From positions 1 through 64,000 of the forward strand of contig NZ_WOEZ01000293.1 of NCBI RefSeq assembly GCF_013177735.1: a stretch of 64,000 nucleotides of DNA. The letters run 5' to 3'. This document shows positions 18,321 to 27,648 of the stretch, in pieces. How positions within the stretch are numbered: position 1 is the stretch's first letter; each line of letters starts with the position of its first letter. Position numbers and translations under genes: made by a program. The notes beneath the pieces are model-generated. The model worked only from the letters and a program-made list of their open reading frames with translations. It searched no databases and was not told the origin of the DNA. This stretch comes from Paraburkholderia elongata (GTDB taxonomy: Bacteria; Pseudomonadota; Gammaproteobacteria; Burkholderiales; Burkholderiaceae).

Positions 18321-19046
18321 TTATTTCCAGAGGCTTGCTGGGAATTCGAACGCCTCAGGCTGCAATACGTCGCTCTTCTGCCAAATCACCCGATCGAGCG
18401 TAACTGACAAATTCCACGTTTCAGCGGCAACAGGTTCTTTCTTTGCGAATGCCTTGGGCGTAAGCAGCGCTACGCACCCACCTCTCGCTGGATCACGCAC
18501 GGATCGATACACGATCGCGTCGATGTGAGCCTCGCGTGCGACCCCGGCAAACGCTTGGCAGTAGCCATGCTCGGTCTTGTTCTCGAACGCATTCTGCTGG
18601 CGTAAAAAAGGTGGCCGGCGAAGATCAACCGCGCGTCCCCGAAGCGCCGCCTTGAACAGTGTCTGTGGCAACGTATCGATCGATCCAAGCGACGGCGATT
18701 CAGTCAGAAAGCGCCAGCGCCAATAGCCAAGCTCTGCACACGCGGTGCTTTTATCGTAGGCGGCATAAAAGACACCTGGATCGTAAGGTCGACGAAAGCG
18801 CGAGCCATACTTGGACGTCGGATATCGAAAGGGCGTGAATAGTAACCAGTGGAGTCCGAGGGCCGCGGCAGGAATCGGAGGTTTCGATGTATCGAGCAAC
18901 GCTTCTAGCTGAGCCTGTTCCGCCAGACTGTCAACGAGCGACATCGTCGCCACGCGATGTTGAGCCTCGACAGCACGCCAGGTATCCTCGATAAGTTCGC
19001 GAGCCTCAGATGCGACCTCGGTAGAGGTCCAAGTATTCGACGACAT
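18321..19046 (-). CDS. RES-domain toxin of a type II toxin-antitoxin pair
   Basis: A 241-residue protein with a RES domain in its C-terminal two-thirds: RYPTSKYGSRFRRP, then VFYAAYDKSTACAELGYWRW with the family Arg, Tyr and Glu, and later DAIVYRSVRDPARGG. RES toxins are known to degrade NAD+. The ATG at 19046 lies 41 bases inside the antitoxin gene, a typical coupled arrangement. The N-terminal 70-residue helical extension is longer than in minimal RES proteins. Confidence 0.8.
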   Translation of the reverse strand: MSSNTWTSTEVASEARELIEDTWRAVEAQHRVATMSLVDSLAEQAQLEALLDTSKPPIPAAALGLHWLLFTPFRYPTSKYGSRFRRPYDPGVFYAAYDKSTACAELGYWRWRFLTESPSLGSIDTLPQTLFKAALRGRAVDLRRPPFLRQQNAFENKTEHGYCQAFAGVAREAHIDAIVYRSVRDPARGGCVALLTPKAFAKKEPVAAETWNLSVTLDRVIWQKSDVLQPEAFEFPASLWK

Positions 19047-19392
19047 TAACGAGTCCCTGAGCGGAGCGGATGAGATCGATTGGTCTCGCATTTAGCGCGG
19101 TATTCTCGCCCGTCAGCCATGCTTGAGCTTTCTCGCCTGGACCCACGATGGCATCGAGTGAACGAAACAATCGCACCAGCAATAACGCCAACTCCCATTC
19201 TTTGCCTCGTGATTGCTCAAGTTGGTATGTGCCCGCGACAAGTCGCGAGACGGAAGACGTACTGAGTCCGAGCACTTCGGCTAGCGTCGCTTGGCTTATG
19301 CGTAGAGCGGCCGCCGCGCGCACCGCCGCTTTAGAAAGCGTGGCGGCCGGCGTTGGACCGACCGCTGCATGATCTCGCGTTGTCGATGCCAT
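19006..19392 (-). CDS. Xre/MbcA/ParS-type antitoxin (DUF2384)
   Basis: A 128-residue antitoxin. Residues 25-60 are an Xre-like helix-turn-helix (AALRISQATLAEVLGLSTSS, then VSRL). The C-terminal half is the MbcA/ParS toxin-binding domain (LVRLFRSLDAIVGPG, AQAWLTGENTALNARP, IDLIRSAQGLVNVVEYLD). An AGGAGG site precedes the ATG at 19392. It is the first gene of the pair and probably represses its own promoter through the repeats at 19404-19441. Confidence 0.85.
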   Translation of the reverse strand: MASTTRDHAAVGPTPAATLSKAAVRAAAALRISQATLAEVLGLSTSSVSRLVAGTYQLEQSRGKEWELALLLVRLFRSLDAIVGPGEKAQAWLTGENTALNARPIDLIRSAQGLVNVVEYLDLYRGRI

Positions 19393-19403
19393 GGTAGCCT
19401 CCT

Positions 19404-19441
19404 ATTTCTACAGAAATACTATCACGGTATGATTTCTACAG
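19404..19441 (-). promoter_or_regulatory. Candidate autoregulatory operator of the toxin-antitoxin pair
   Basis: ATTTCTACAG occurs twice in the same direction, at 19404 and 19432, 28 bases apart, in an AT-rich stretch just before the antitoxin start. The first copy extends to the near-palindrome TTTCTACAGAAA. This layout suits cooperative binding of the antitoxin dimer over the promoter. Confidence 0.5.
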
Positions 19442-19507
19442 CAACTTAAACAGGTAGCGTGTGTGGACCTCACGGCGTGGAAGCGGCCAATTTGACATAA
19501 GGCAGAG

Positions 19508-19588
19508 GGTTTTTTGGTTGGCGATCGCGGCTACGAACCTGTGAGCAAGACCCGATGAGGTCTGGCCGCGATCGGTAACCAAAAAACC
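19508..19588. repeat. 24-bp inverted repeat, possible IS91 terminus
   Basis: The arms 19508-19531 and 19565-19588 are inverted copies with two mismatches in 24 positions and a 33-base spacer. Each arm pairs a run of GGTTTTTTGG with GC-rich CGATCGCGGC. It lies downstream of the IS91 transposase remnant, where the replication origin end of such an element would be. Assignment to the IS91 end is inference. Confidence 0.5.
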
Positions 19589-19859
19589 GTTTGTGCTGAA
19601 CCGCTCCACAGGCGGTCGCCTCTATGGGCATTGAATGGCCACCGGGGTCATCCAGTGCGCGCCACTCACGTTGGCCCGGCACCGGACGACGATGAAGCGG
19701 AGTGGATGAGTGCGTGAGGCTGGTGCGAGCGTTGGGTTGGCGAGGTCAGGGGTGCCGGTGGCGGCGCGTTTCCCTGCTGCAAGGACCCGATGACGCAAGG
19801 CCGGGCGCGTCGCCATGCGGAATGCATGGCAACATGATCGGTCGTGGTGCGAACGCGAA

Positions 19860-20277
19860 TCAGTGAACATGGTGAGCAGGTGGCGGCGCACGCGGCAGTG
19901 CACCGGGCAGGAAGGTTTCGATGCAGACCATGTGACCCTTGCCGCAGACAGGGCAATCGCGCAGGGACTTGCCGGTGAGTCGCTGGTAACGGTCGCGATA
20001 GTCTTGCATCGGGTCAGGTATTTGGTCCGTGGGAGCTACGACGCCGAGCAGCCGGCGGCAGGTGGCGAGTTTGGCGGTGCGGTGGCGATTGGCCAGCAGG
20101 CCGTAACTGCGGATGTGTTTGAAGCCATCGGGCAGCACATGCAGCAGGAAGCGGCGAATGAATTCGTCGGCCTCAAGCGTCATGGTCTTCGGTGCGGCGG
20201 GATGTTTGTAGTCTTTCCACCGGAAGGTGACGTGGCCGTCGTCGAAGCTGACCAGCCGGTTGTTCGAGATGGCCACG
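19860..20277 (-). pseudogene. IS91-family (Y2) transposase, C-terminal fragment
   Basis: From VAISNNRLVSFDDGHVTFRW through KDYKHPAAPKTMTLEADEF and FIRRFLLHVLPDGFKHIRSY to RDCPVCGKGHM, this matches the last part of IS91 transposases, ending in the zinc-binding CPVCG. The catalytic tyrosines are gone. Homology stops near 20277, where the IS110 element begins. The frame upstream of that point is read through IS110 sequence and is not part of the gene. Confidence 0.8.
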
Positions 20278-20364
20278 GAATTAGTAAGGACTTTCCCGAT
20301 CTCGTGGCATAGCGATATGCCAGGATGGTTGGTGCTGGGCAACCCATCTGAAAAGGGGAAAGTC

Positions 20365-21452
20365 ATGGACAAGATTACTCGTATCGGCGTGGATCTGGCC
20401 AAGAACCTGATCCAGTTACACGGCGTCGACAGCATGGAGCGCGTAGTGGTCAGGAAAGCAATCACCCGGCAGAAGTTTCTAGAATGGTTTGCGAACCTCG
20501 AGCCGTGTCTGGTCGCGATGGAAGCGTGCAGTGCAGCCCACTACTGGGCGCGCAAGCTGCGCGCGCTTGGCCAGATGTCCGCCTGATCGCGCCGCAGTTC
20601 GCCGCGCCGTACCGCAAAGGCGGTAAGCACGTGAAGAATGACAGGCTCGATGCCGAGGCGATCTGCGAGGCCGCGAGCCGACCGCACATGCGCTTCGTGG
20701 CGGTCAAAACGGCGGACCAGCAAAACGTGCTGGTGGTGCACCGAATGCGCAGCGGTTTTGTTGAGGAGCGCACGGCGCTGGTCAACCGACTGCGCGGTGA
20801 GCTGGTCGAGTTCGGCGTGTTCCTGCCGCAAGGCATCGACGCATTTCGTGCCCACTTCGTCGAGGCACTGGAGGACGGGACCCCCACTGAACTGAACGGT
20901 GTCGCGCGCACTGCGCTACTGCGAGGCTGGAACCACATTCAGGCCCTCGATCAGCAAATCATCTGGTGCGACGCGCAAATCGCCGCGCAGGTGAAGCACG
21001 ACAGCAATGCGCAGCGCGTCATCGCGGTCATCGGCATCGGGCCGCTCACCGCGTCGGCCGCGGTGGCAACCGTCGGCGACGCCCGCCTGTTCAACAACGG
21101 CCGGCAATTTGCCGCCTGGCTCGGCACGGTGCCCAAACAGGCGAGCAGCGGCGGCAAGACCCGGCTGGGCCGCATCACCAAACAGGGCAACACGTATCTG
21201 CGCACACTGTTATTCCAGGGCGCGCGCTCGGCCGTAACGAGCGCTCATCGACGAACCGATCGGCTGTCGCGCTGGATCGTTCAGCTCCAGGCACGGGTAG
21301 GCTGGTATCGCACGCTGGTGGCCGTCGCGAACAAACATGCGCGCATCCTCTGGGCGATTCTGGCCAAAGGCGAGCGCTTCGATCCCTCGTATGTGCCGAC
21401 TCGCCTAGCGCCCGCTGGCCGTGACACTGTAACCGCAAGATCAGATAGATGA
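20365..21452 (+). pseudogene. IS110-family (IS1111 group) transposase, frameshifted
   Basis: The gene starts MDKITRIGVDLAKNLIQLHG behind an AGGGG site, with the DEDD Asp in GVDLAK. After WARKLRALGQ the frame runs into a stop at 20584-20586. Deleting one base of shift restores PDVRLIAPQF and the rest, including KNDRLDAEAICEA and the C-terminal PLTASAAVATVGDARLFNNG and RLGRITKQGNTYLR region. So a single-base deletion near 20570 splits a gene that is otherwise complete at about 360 codons. Confidence 0.85.
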
Positions 21453-21742
21453 GTGATGAAGCGTAAGTCCGTTCAACCGACAAGGGGGAACTTGGCACAC
21501 AAGGATGCAATAGGAATGGATAGCGACAGGTCAGACCGGCAGCGGGCGAACTCGAACACCCCTCAGGCGCTACATCGTATGTATTCGCCGTGATCCGGAT
21601 GGAGTCCTGCTGCGCGGTTACTATCCGGGCCCGGGCAGCGCAACGATAGTGCCCAACAAGGCCGCTTATAGATCCTATGAGAATCCGGGCGCGGCGAGAG
21701 ACTGATGCCTACAATCAGCATCGCGAGGCTACTGTAGAGGAG

Positions 21743-22489
21743 ATGATCATGGGCAACGACCAGGGATATCAGTTGGGTACTGACGAAATCGTGCTGGCTG
21801 TCTCACTCGAGCTCGCGGCCAGGAAGTGGAAGGTCGCGCTGCACGACGGCCAGCGCGAGCGGCCCGCCGTCCACACGGTCGACCAGCCGCACGCCGCAGC
21901 GCGCCTGCAGGCCGTGCTGGCCCTCATCGACCAGCACAAGGACAGGTGGTCCCTGCCGGCCGACGTGCGCATCGTCGTGTGCTACGAGGCCGGTCAGGAT
22001 GCGTTCTGGATCTGGCGTGCGCTACAGGCCCACGGCATTGAGTGTTACGTCGTGGATCCGGCGAGCATCCCGGTCCAGCGTCACAAGCGGCGTGCGAAGA
22101 CCGACCGGCTTGACGCGATCAAGCTCGTCATCAACCTGCGCGCATGGCTGCACGGCGAGCGCGACCGCATGCACGTGGTTCACGTGCCGTCCGCGCAGGA
22201 TGAAGCGTCGCGCCACCTGATGCGCGAACGCGGGCAGCTGCAGAAGGAAGTGCTGCAGCACCTCGACCGCATGCGCAAGCTGCTGGCCACGCTCGGCTGC
22301 TGGGAAGACGTCGCGCATCGCGCCTTTGCCGAACGGCTGGCGCACGACGAGGTGCGGTGTCACGACGGCACGCCCCTGCCGCCGGACTGCGCGAGCGGCT
22401 GCTGCCTAAGGACACAGACCTCGAATTGCAGCAAATGTTGGCGCGCGGTAAGTATGCGTTCAGGCTTGCCAGGCTGGCGAGCGCAATAA
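21743..22489 (+). pseudogene. Second IS110-family transposase, C-terminally truncated
   Basis: A GAGGAG site precedes ATG 21743. The protein matches the N-terminal DEDD domain of the other IS110 branch: SLELAARKWKVALHDGQRE, ADVRIVVCYEAGQDAFWIWR, IECYVVDPASIPV, KTDRLDAIKLV. Agreement ends near 22380, after VRCHDGTPLPP. There a short deletion shifts the frame, and the transposase_20 half is replaced by a cysteine-rich tail. The phospholipase D-like gene starts 220 bases beyond. Confidence 0.8.
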
Positions 22490-22708
22490 CCCGTGCTCGC
22501 CAGCCTTCGCCAGCATATTGGACCCTTCGCCGCGTCAAGGGTCCCGCTGGCGCCAGGCTTTGGCCTGCCCTTGACCCGATACGCGCTCCCGCACGTGAGG
22601 CGCAGAAGGAAGCTGACCGATGATCCGTGACCCAGTTCGCGAAAGGCCTTGACAACTTACTGCTCATAGAAGGCATGAGCCATTCCGTCCTCACCAGGGA
22701 GACATGTC

Positions 22709-24397
22709 ATGCTGACCGCTTGCGCTGGAATTGTGCCGCAATCCGCTGCCGCACCTTACGCCGACGATGGCAGCGCCGCGCAGCCGCAAACCCCTCAGAC
22801 CAGCCCTGACCTCGCGCCAATCGACATCCGGGCCATGCTCGACACGCACGCCGAATCGTTCCGGCACGCGGGCGTGCTGTCCGTGCGCAGCGGCTTGCAA
22901 TGGCCGGCATCTGGACGCGCTGCCACGCGTGCCATCGTCGTGACCGTCATGGCGGACAAGCTGGCCACGCTGCAAGCCGCGCTGCCCAAGCAGATCGACG
23001 GCGTACCCGTCGATGTACGCGCGGCAGACGCGATGGAATCGATGCAAGCGCTCGACCCTTCACGATATTGCGCACTGGCGGAAGCCCGCCACGAACTGCG
23101 GCAGCCCTATTTCGCGGACCAGGTGTTCTTCGACAAACAAGGCAACCCACTTGCGAGTCCGCCTGCACCGCTCATCGCATTCGCTGCCGCCAGCACGCGC
23201 AAACAAGAGATTCCGTACACGCCGGCGCCCGGCGCGAGTCTCGATTCGGTGACGGAGCAGGTCTCTTTGGTACTGCATGCGAGTCCCGATGCCGGGTGGG
23301 CGGAGCTATCGAAATTCATCGCCGGCGTTCGCGAAGAACTGGTGGTCGGCATGTATGACTTCACCTCCGCGCACATTCTCACCACAGTTGAGGCCGCGCT
23401 TGCCGACGGCAAAAAGCTGACGCTCACGCTCGACCATCCCGCGAAGAATCCCACGGCCGATCAGACCGACGAGCAAACGCAGACCGATCTCTCGACCCGG
23501 CTCGGCGAGCGCTTCGCCGGCACGTGGGCACTCACCAATGCCGACCCGAAGGCACCCGTCTGGATCTATCCGAACGCGTATCACATCAAGGTCGCCGTGC
23601 GCGAAGACGATACTTTCTGGCTCTCTTCGGGCAACTGGAACAACAGCAATCAGCCGGAGATCGACCTGTCGGACGTGGCGGCCGCGCGCAAGCTCGCCGA
23701 GACACATGATCGCGACTGGCATGTGATCGTCACGAGCAAGGCGTTGGCGAGCACGTTCCGCGCATTCCTGCAGCACGACTATACGGTCTCTCACAACGCG
23801 ATTCTTGAGGCTAAGGCACAGCGCATGACTGTTCCGGGAGCCGGAGCCGCTGCTCTCGACGTTCCGATCGAAGCGTTTGCTGCCGGCAAGGCTCCGCACC
23901 AGTTCTTCGCGCCGAAGACCTTGACTGACACTGTGACGATCCAGCCGCTACTCACACCCGATAACTATCAGCCTCATGTTTTGGCGCTCATCGAGTCCAC
24001 GCAGCAGCACTTTTACATGCAGACTCAATATATCCATCCGAGCGGACGCCCTGACGATGCAGAACATGACGCACTGATTGCGGCGCTGAAGGCGCTCATC
24101 GATCGCGGACTCGACGTGCGTCTGATCACCAGCCAGTTTCAGAATGACGCGTGGGTCGAGAAGCTGATCGCGGCGGGTGTGCCGTCGTCCGTGCTGCGCC
24201 GGCAGGCGAACGTTCACAACAAGGGTATCGTTGTCGACGGAAATGTCGTTCTGGTCAGCAGTCAGAACTGGTCGGCGGACGGCACGCTGCGCAATCGCGA
24301 TGCGGGCCTGATCATTCATAGCGCCGATGCCGCGGCTTATTTCGAGCAGATTTTCCTGCACGACTGGAATTATCTGGCTTCGCCGGTGGGGAGCTGA
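22709..24397 (+). CDS. Phospholipase D-like phosphodiesterase with lost export leader
   Basis: A 562-residue protein of the phospholipase D superfamily. Two HKD-type active-site motifs are visible: YHIKVAVREDD with SSGNWNNSNQPEIDL (about residues 290-325), and VHNKGIVVDG with SSQNWSADG (about 505-530). The N-terminus is MLTACAG, a lipoprotein cleavage box (LTAC) placed at residues 2-5 with no hydrophobic segment in front. The native signal peptide was probably cut off by the IS110 insertion on its left, and translation now starts at the ATG behind AGGGAGA. The catalytic part is undamaged, but the product would stay in the cytoplasm. Confidence 0.8.
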   Translation: MLTACAGIVPQSAAAPYADDGSAAQPQTPQTSPDLAPIDIRAMLDTHAESFRHAGVLSVRSGLQWPASGRAATRAIVVTVMADKLATLQAALPKQIDGVPVDVRAADAMESMQALDPSRYCALAEARHELRQPYFADQVFFDKQGNPLASPPAPLIAFAAASTRKQEIPYTPAPGASLDSVTEQVSLVLHASPDAGWAELSKFIAGVREELVVGMYDFTSAHILTTVEAALADGKKLTLTLDHPAKNPTADQTDEQTQTDLSTRLGERFAGTWALTNADPKAPVWIYPNAYHIKVAVREDDTFWLSSGNWNNSNQPEIDLSDVAAARKLAETHDRDWHVIVTSKALASTFRAFLQHDYTVSHNAILEAKAQRMTVPGAGAAALDVPIEAFAAGKAPHQFFAPKTLTDTVTIQPLLTPDNYQPHVLALIESTQQHFYMQTQYIHPSGRPDDAEHDALIAALKALIDRGLDVRLITSQFQNDAWVEKLIAAGVPSSVLRRQANVHNKGIVVDGNVVLVSSQNWSADGTLRNRDAGLIIHSADAAAYFEQIFLHDWNYLASPVGS

Positions 24398-24672
24398 GGG
24401 AACTCTCGAAGCGTCTGGCCAGTTCTGAAAACCGGCTCTGCGAAACGGACGTGACACAACGTGGCAGCAGTCACGCCACGAAACGGATTCGTCAGGCAAC
24501 CCGCGGCCCGACGTAATTTGACCGTCACCTTCCAGCAATATGGCGATGTAATGATGATGCTTCGTACCCGCCCTAGCGGCTCGAGAACTTGCAGCCGGAT
24601 GCGCTGCAGTCCGACACCGCCCGGGCGGGCACGAATTGATTCAAACCTTGCATCGAACCATGATGCCGGGGT

Positions 24673-25383
24673 TTAGCCATTCGCTGGACGCCCCGTCTTC
24701 ACCGTCTCGAGCGACGACACTGCGGCAAGCAGGCGCTGCGGCGCTGCCGACTCCAGCATCATCAACCCTGCTCGCAACAGCTCGCTCTTCTTGACCGATA
24801 CGCCGGCGTCGAGGCACTTCTGCTTGAGAGAAGCAATCTTGTCGTAGTCCGATTTCGGCATCGTGAAGCTGTCGCGCACGACTTTCTCTTTCTTCGGCTG
24901 CTTGGCTTTCTTTGCTTCGGGAGCGCTGACCGGCGCGGCTTCGGCAGTTGCCGAACGCTTCGCTTTGGCTGCCTTCTTGACAGCAGGCGCTGCTTCCGTG
25001 GTTGCTGAGCGCTTCGCTTTGGCCGCTTTCTCGACGACAGGGGCCGCTTCCGCAGCTGCCGAGCGCTTCGCTTTGGCAGCTTTCTTGGCGGCGGGCTTCG
25101 CTTCCGCAGTCGCCGCGCGCTTCGCTTTGGCTGGTTTCTCAGCGGTGGGCTTCGCTTCCGCGGTCGCCGCACGCTTCACTTTTTTGGCTGCTTTCTTGAC
25201 GGCAGGCGTTGCTTCCGCGGCGGCCGCGCGCTTCGCTTTGGACGCCTTTTCGACGACAGGCGCCGCTTCTGCCGGCTGTTCCGGCGCGACTGCGGGCTCG
25301 GCGCCATTTACCCCGTGCTTGGACGAGCTCTTAGGGAAATGGAACGCCTTCTTGGTGTGCTCTTTAGTGACGGGTGTTGTCAT
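24673..25383 (-). CDS. Lysine/alanine-rich repeat protein with C-terminal RHH-like domain
   Basis: A 236-residue protein. Residues about 35-160 consist of repeats of roughly 20 residues around AKAKRSATAEAAPV and KKAAK, like histone H1 or AlgP tails that bind DNA through lysines. The last 70 residues are different. RDSFTMPKSDYDKIASLKQK, followed by VSVKKSELLRAGLMML, resembles a ribbon-helix-helix DNA-binding fold. A nucleoid or chromatin role is inferred. Repeat number may vary between strains, since the repeats are near-identical in DNA. An AT-rich region with ACTGTATAAACAGTATATAC lies before the start at 25383. Confidence 0.7.
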   Translation of the reverse strand: MTTPVTKEHTKKAFHFPKSSSKHGVNGAEPAVAPEQPAEAAPVVEKASKAKRAAAAEATPAVKKAAKKVKRAATAEAKPTAEKPAKAKRAATAEAKPAAKKAAKAKRSAAAEAAPVVEKAAKAKRSATTEAAPAVKKAAKAKRSATAEAAPVSAPEAKKAKQPKKEKVVRDSFTMPKSDYDKIASLKQKCLDAGVSVKKSELLRAGLMMLESAAPQRLLAAVSSLETVKTGRPANG

Positions 25384-25474
25384 GTGGTTCTCCGCGTTGA
25401 TAACTGTATAAACAGTATATACCGTTTATTTCGCTATCGAAGCCTCGGTTCCGATGCGAACCTCAACCCGTCAC

Positions 25475-25515
25475 CTGTACCGGACAGCATCCCACAAACC
25501 GTACAGGTACTGTAC
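25475..25515 (+). promoter_or_regulatory. Palindromic operator upstream of lysE-type exporter
   Basis: GTACAG-GTA-CTGTAC is a perfect inverted repeat at 25501-25515. A further CTGTAC half-site lies at 25475-25480. Both sit 57-97 bases before the exporter ATG. A MocR or LysR-type regulator is the likely binder; which one is not shown by the sequence. Confidence 0.5.
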
Positions 25516-25571
25516 CGGAATGGTTCGCTAGAATGCTCCAAAGGTCCTATTGGCCGCCACCGGAGCCACCC

Positions 25572-26201
25572 ATGTCCTACCTCAGCCTCAGCCTTAGCGC
25601 GCTGCCCGCCGGCATTCTGTTCGCGCTCGTCACGACCATCACGCCTGGTCCGAACAACACGATGTTGCTGGCCTCGGGCGTCAACTTCGGCTTTCGCCGC
25701 ACACTGCCGCATGTTTCCGGCATCAGCGCCGGGGTCGTGCTGTTGATGTTGTCGGTTGGGATTGGTCTGGGCGAAGCCTTCGTGCACTTTCCCGTGCTGT
25801 ACACGGTGCTCGAAGTCGCGAGCGTCGCGTACCTGCTGTATCTCGCGTGGAAAATCGGCACGTCGGGCGAGCTGAAGGTCAAGAAAGGCGATCGCCGGCC
25901 CATGAAGTTTTATGAAGCCATCGCGTTCCAGTGGGTCAATCCGAAAGCATGGATGATGGTGCTGACCGCCGCCACGACGATCCACCTGAGCGAGAGCTAC
26001 AGCATGAACGCCATCGCGATGGCGGTGATCTTCTACGTGATCGGTTTTCCGTGCATCTGCCTGTGGGCCGGTTTCGGCACTGCGATGCGGCGCGTGCTGT
26101 CGGATCCAAAGCGGCTGCGCATTTTCAATGTGGCGATGGCGCTGCTGCTGGTGCTCTCGCTGTATCCGATCGTGCTGAAGCTGCTCGGCCAGTCCACTTA
26201 A
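25572..26201 (+). CDS. LysE-family amino acid exporter
   Basis: A 209-residue inner-membrane protein with six predicted helices. The family signature VTTITPGPNNTMLLASGVNF lies near residues 20-40, and FQWVNPKAWMM is in the middle. It exports amino acids or related small molecules. The start ATG 25572 is preferred because the LysE fold begins there. The stop lies 12 bases from the end of the convergent MocR gene. Confidence 0.85.
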   Translation: MSYLSLSLSALPAGILFALVTTITPGPNNTMLLASGVNFGFRRTLPHVSGISAGVVLLMLSVGIGLGEAFVHFPVLYTVLEVASVAYLLYLAWKIGTSGELKVKKGDRRPMKFYEAIAFQWVNPKAWMMVLTAATTIHLSESYSMNAIAMAVIFYVIGFPCICLWAGFGTAMRRVLSDPKRLRIFNVAMALLLVLSLYPIVLKLLGQST

Positions 26202-26213
26202 GGTTGAGCACAG

Positions 26214-27629
26214 CTAGATCGCGCCCTGCCCGACTCGCTCGATGAAGCGCCACAACGCGTCGTCGGTCGAGTACGGGGCGTTGAAACGGAACCAGGCGCT
26301 CGGGGCATCGTCGGGACGGAAGTAGGAGCCGGGCGCGAGCCAGATGCCATGCGCGAGCGCGGCGGTCGCCACTTCCCCCGCGCGCTCCGCTTCGATCGGC
26401 AGCTGCGCCCACAGGAACAGGCCGGCTCGCGGCCGGTGAAACAGTTCGAGGCCGAGTGAATCGAGCCGCTCTTCGACGGTCGCATGCGCGAGCTTGAGCC
26501 GCTCGTTCACGGCTTCGACGTGACGCGCATAGCGCCCTTCGAGCAACACCTTGTCGACGATCCGCTCGATCGCTTCCGACGAGGTCAATCCCACCGCCAT
26601 TTTCGTGCGCGCCAGCTCGCGCAACACCGCCCGCTCGGCGACCACATAGCCGCAGCGCAGCCCCGGCGTCACCGTCTTCGAAAAACCGCCAACGTAGAGC
26701 ACACGCTGCAAGCCTTCCATTGCGGCGAACAATGGCGCGCCGGGCGGCGCCAGTTCGCGGCTGACATCGTCTTCGATCACCCACATGCGCTGACGCTCGG
26801 CGATCTGCAACAGACGGAACGCCGCCGACATGCCGAAGGTCGCGCCGGTCGGATTCTGCAGCGTGGTGTTGACGAAAATCGCCTTCGGATTGTGCTGCGC
26901 GACCAGCGCTTCGAGTACGTCGGTATCGACGCCGGCCGGGGTGCGCGGCACCCCATGCACCACCAGCCCCGCCAGCTTGAGAATTTGCAGCAGATTGCAA
27001 TAACCCGGATCTTCGACGATCACGGCGTCGCCGGCGCGTAGCAGCGTGCGGACGATCAAATCCAGCCCTTGCGTCGCGCCCTGGGTGAGCAGCACGTTGG
27101 AGACGTCGACCGGCAACCCGCGCCGGTCGAGTTGCTCGGCGATCCGCTCGCGCAGCGGCGCGAAGCCGTACGGATGCCCGTAGTCGCCGAGCCGCGCCGC
27201 CGGCACCCGGCTCATCGCACGCAGCGCATGCTGCAGACCCGTCTCGTTGATCCACTCGTTCGGCAGCCAGCCGCCGCCCGCCTTGATCGGCACCGAATGG
27301 TCGGCGAACACATCGGACAGCAGCCAGGTCGCGGTCAGGCTCGGCGGTTGCCAATCGGTCGGGGCGGCCCGCGCGGACTGCAAGCGCGCCGCCACGCGGT
27401 AACCGGACCCGCGCCGCGCCACCACGAGGCCCATCGAAACAAGACGGTTGTACGCTTCGGTGACGGTGAAGGTGCTCAGCTCGTGGCTTTGCGCCAACTG
27501 CCGCACCGACGGCAACAGCGCGCCGGCGCGCAGCGACTGCGCCTCGATGGCGCGCGCGAAGCCCTGCACGACCTGCTCGACGAGCGTGGGAGCGGCGCGC
27601 CGGTCGCGCTCAAGTTGTAGTTCGATCAT
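26214..27629 (-). CDS. MocR-type (GntR-PLP) transcriptional regulator
   Basis: A 471-residue regulator. Residues 1-75 are a GntR winged helix (LLPSVRQLAQSHELSTFTVT, then EAYNRL). Residues 110-465 are a fold-type I aminotransferase-like domain with NPTGATFG and VGGFSKTVTPGLRCGYV, whose Lys would hold pyridoxal phosphate. Such proteins sense an amine or PLP and act from the divergent intergenic region. Here that region leads to an omega-amino-acid aminotransferase and holds three evenly spaced half-sites. Length and motifs are complete. Confidence 0.88.
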   Translation of the reverse strand: MIELQLERDRRAAPTLVEQVVQGFARAIEAQSLRAGALLPSVRQLAQSHELSTFTVTEAYNRLVSMGLVVARRGSGYRVAARLQSARAAPTDWQPPSLTATWLLSDVFADHSVPIKAGGGWLPNEWINETGLQHALRAMSRVPAARLGDYGHPYGFAPLRERIAEQLDRRGLPVDVSNVLLTQGATQGLDLIVRTLLRAGDAVIVEDPGYCNLLQILKLAGLVVHGVPRTPAGVDTDVLEALVAQHNPKAIFVNTTLQNPTGATFGMSAAFRLLQIAERQRMWVIEDDVSRELAPPGAPLFAAMEGLQRVLYVGGFSKTVTPGLRCGYVVAERAVLRELARTKMAVGLTSSEAIERIVDKVLLEGRYARHVEAVNERLKLAHATVEERLDSLGLELFHRPRAGLFLWAQLPIEAERAGEVATAALAHGIWLAPGSYFRPDDAPSAWFRFNAPYSTDDALWRFIERVGQGAI

Positions 27630-27648
27630 GATCGGGAGTGAGGAGTCG

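Noticed and set aside
25395..25425. Possible LexA box before the lysine-rich repeat protein
   Set aside because: CTGT and ACAG are present but only four bases apart, not the eight required by the LexA consensus.
26125..27354. A 409-codon frame inside the MocR gene in another frame
   Set aside because: Antisense or shifted reading of GC-rich codons; the MocR frame has full family motifs.
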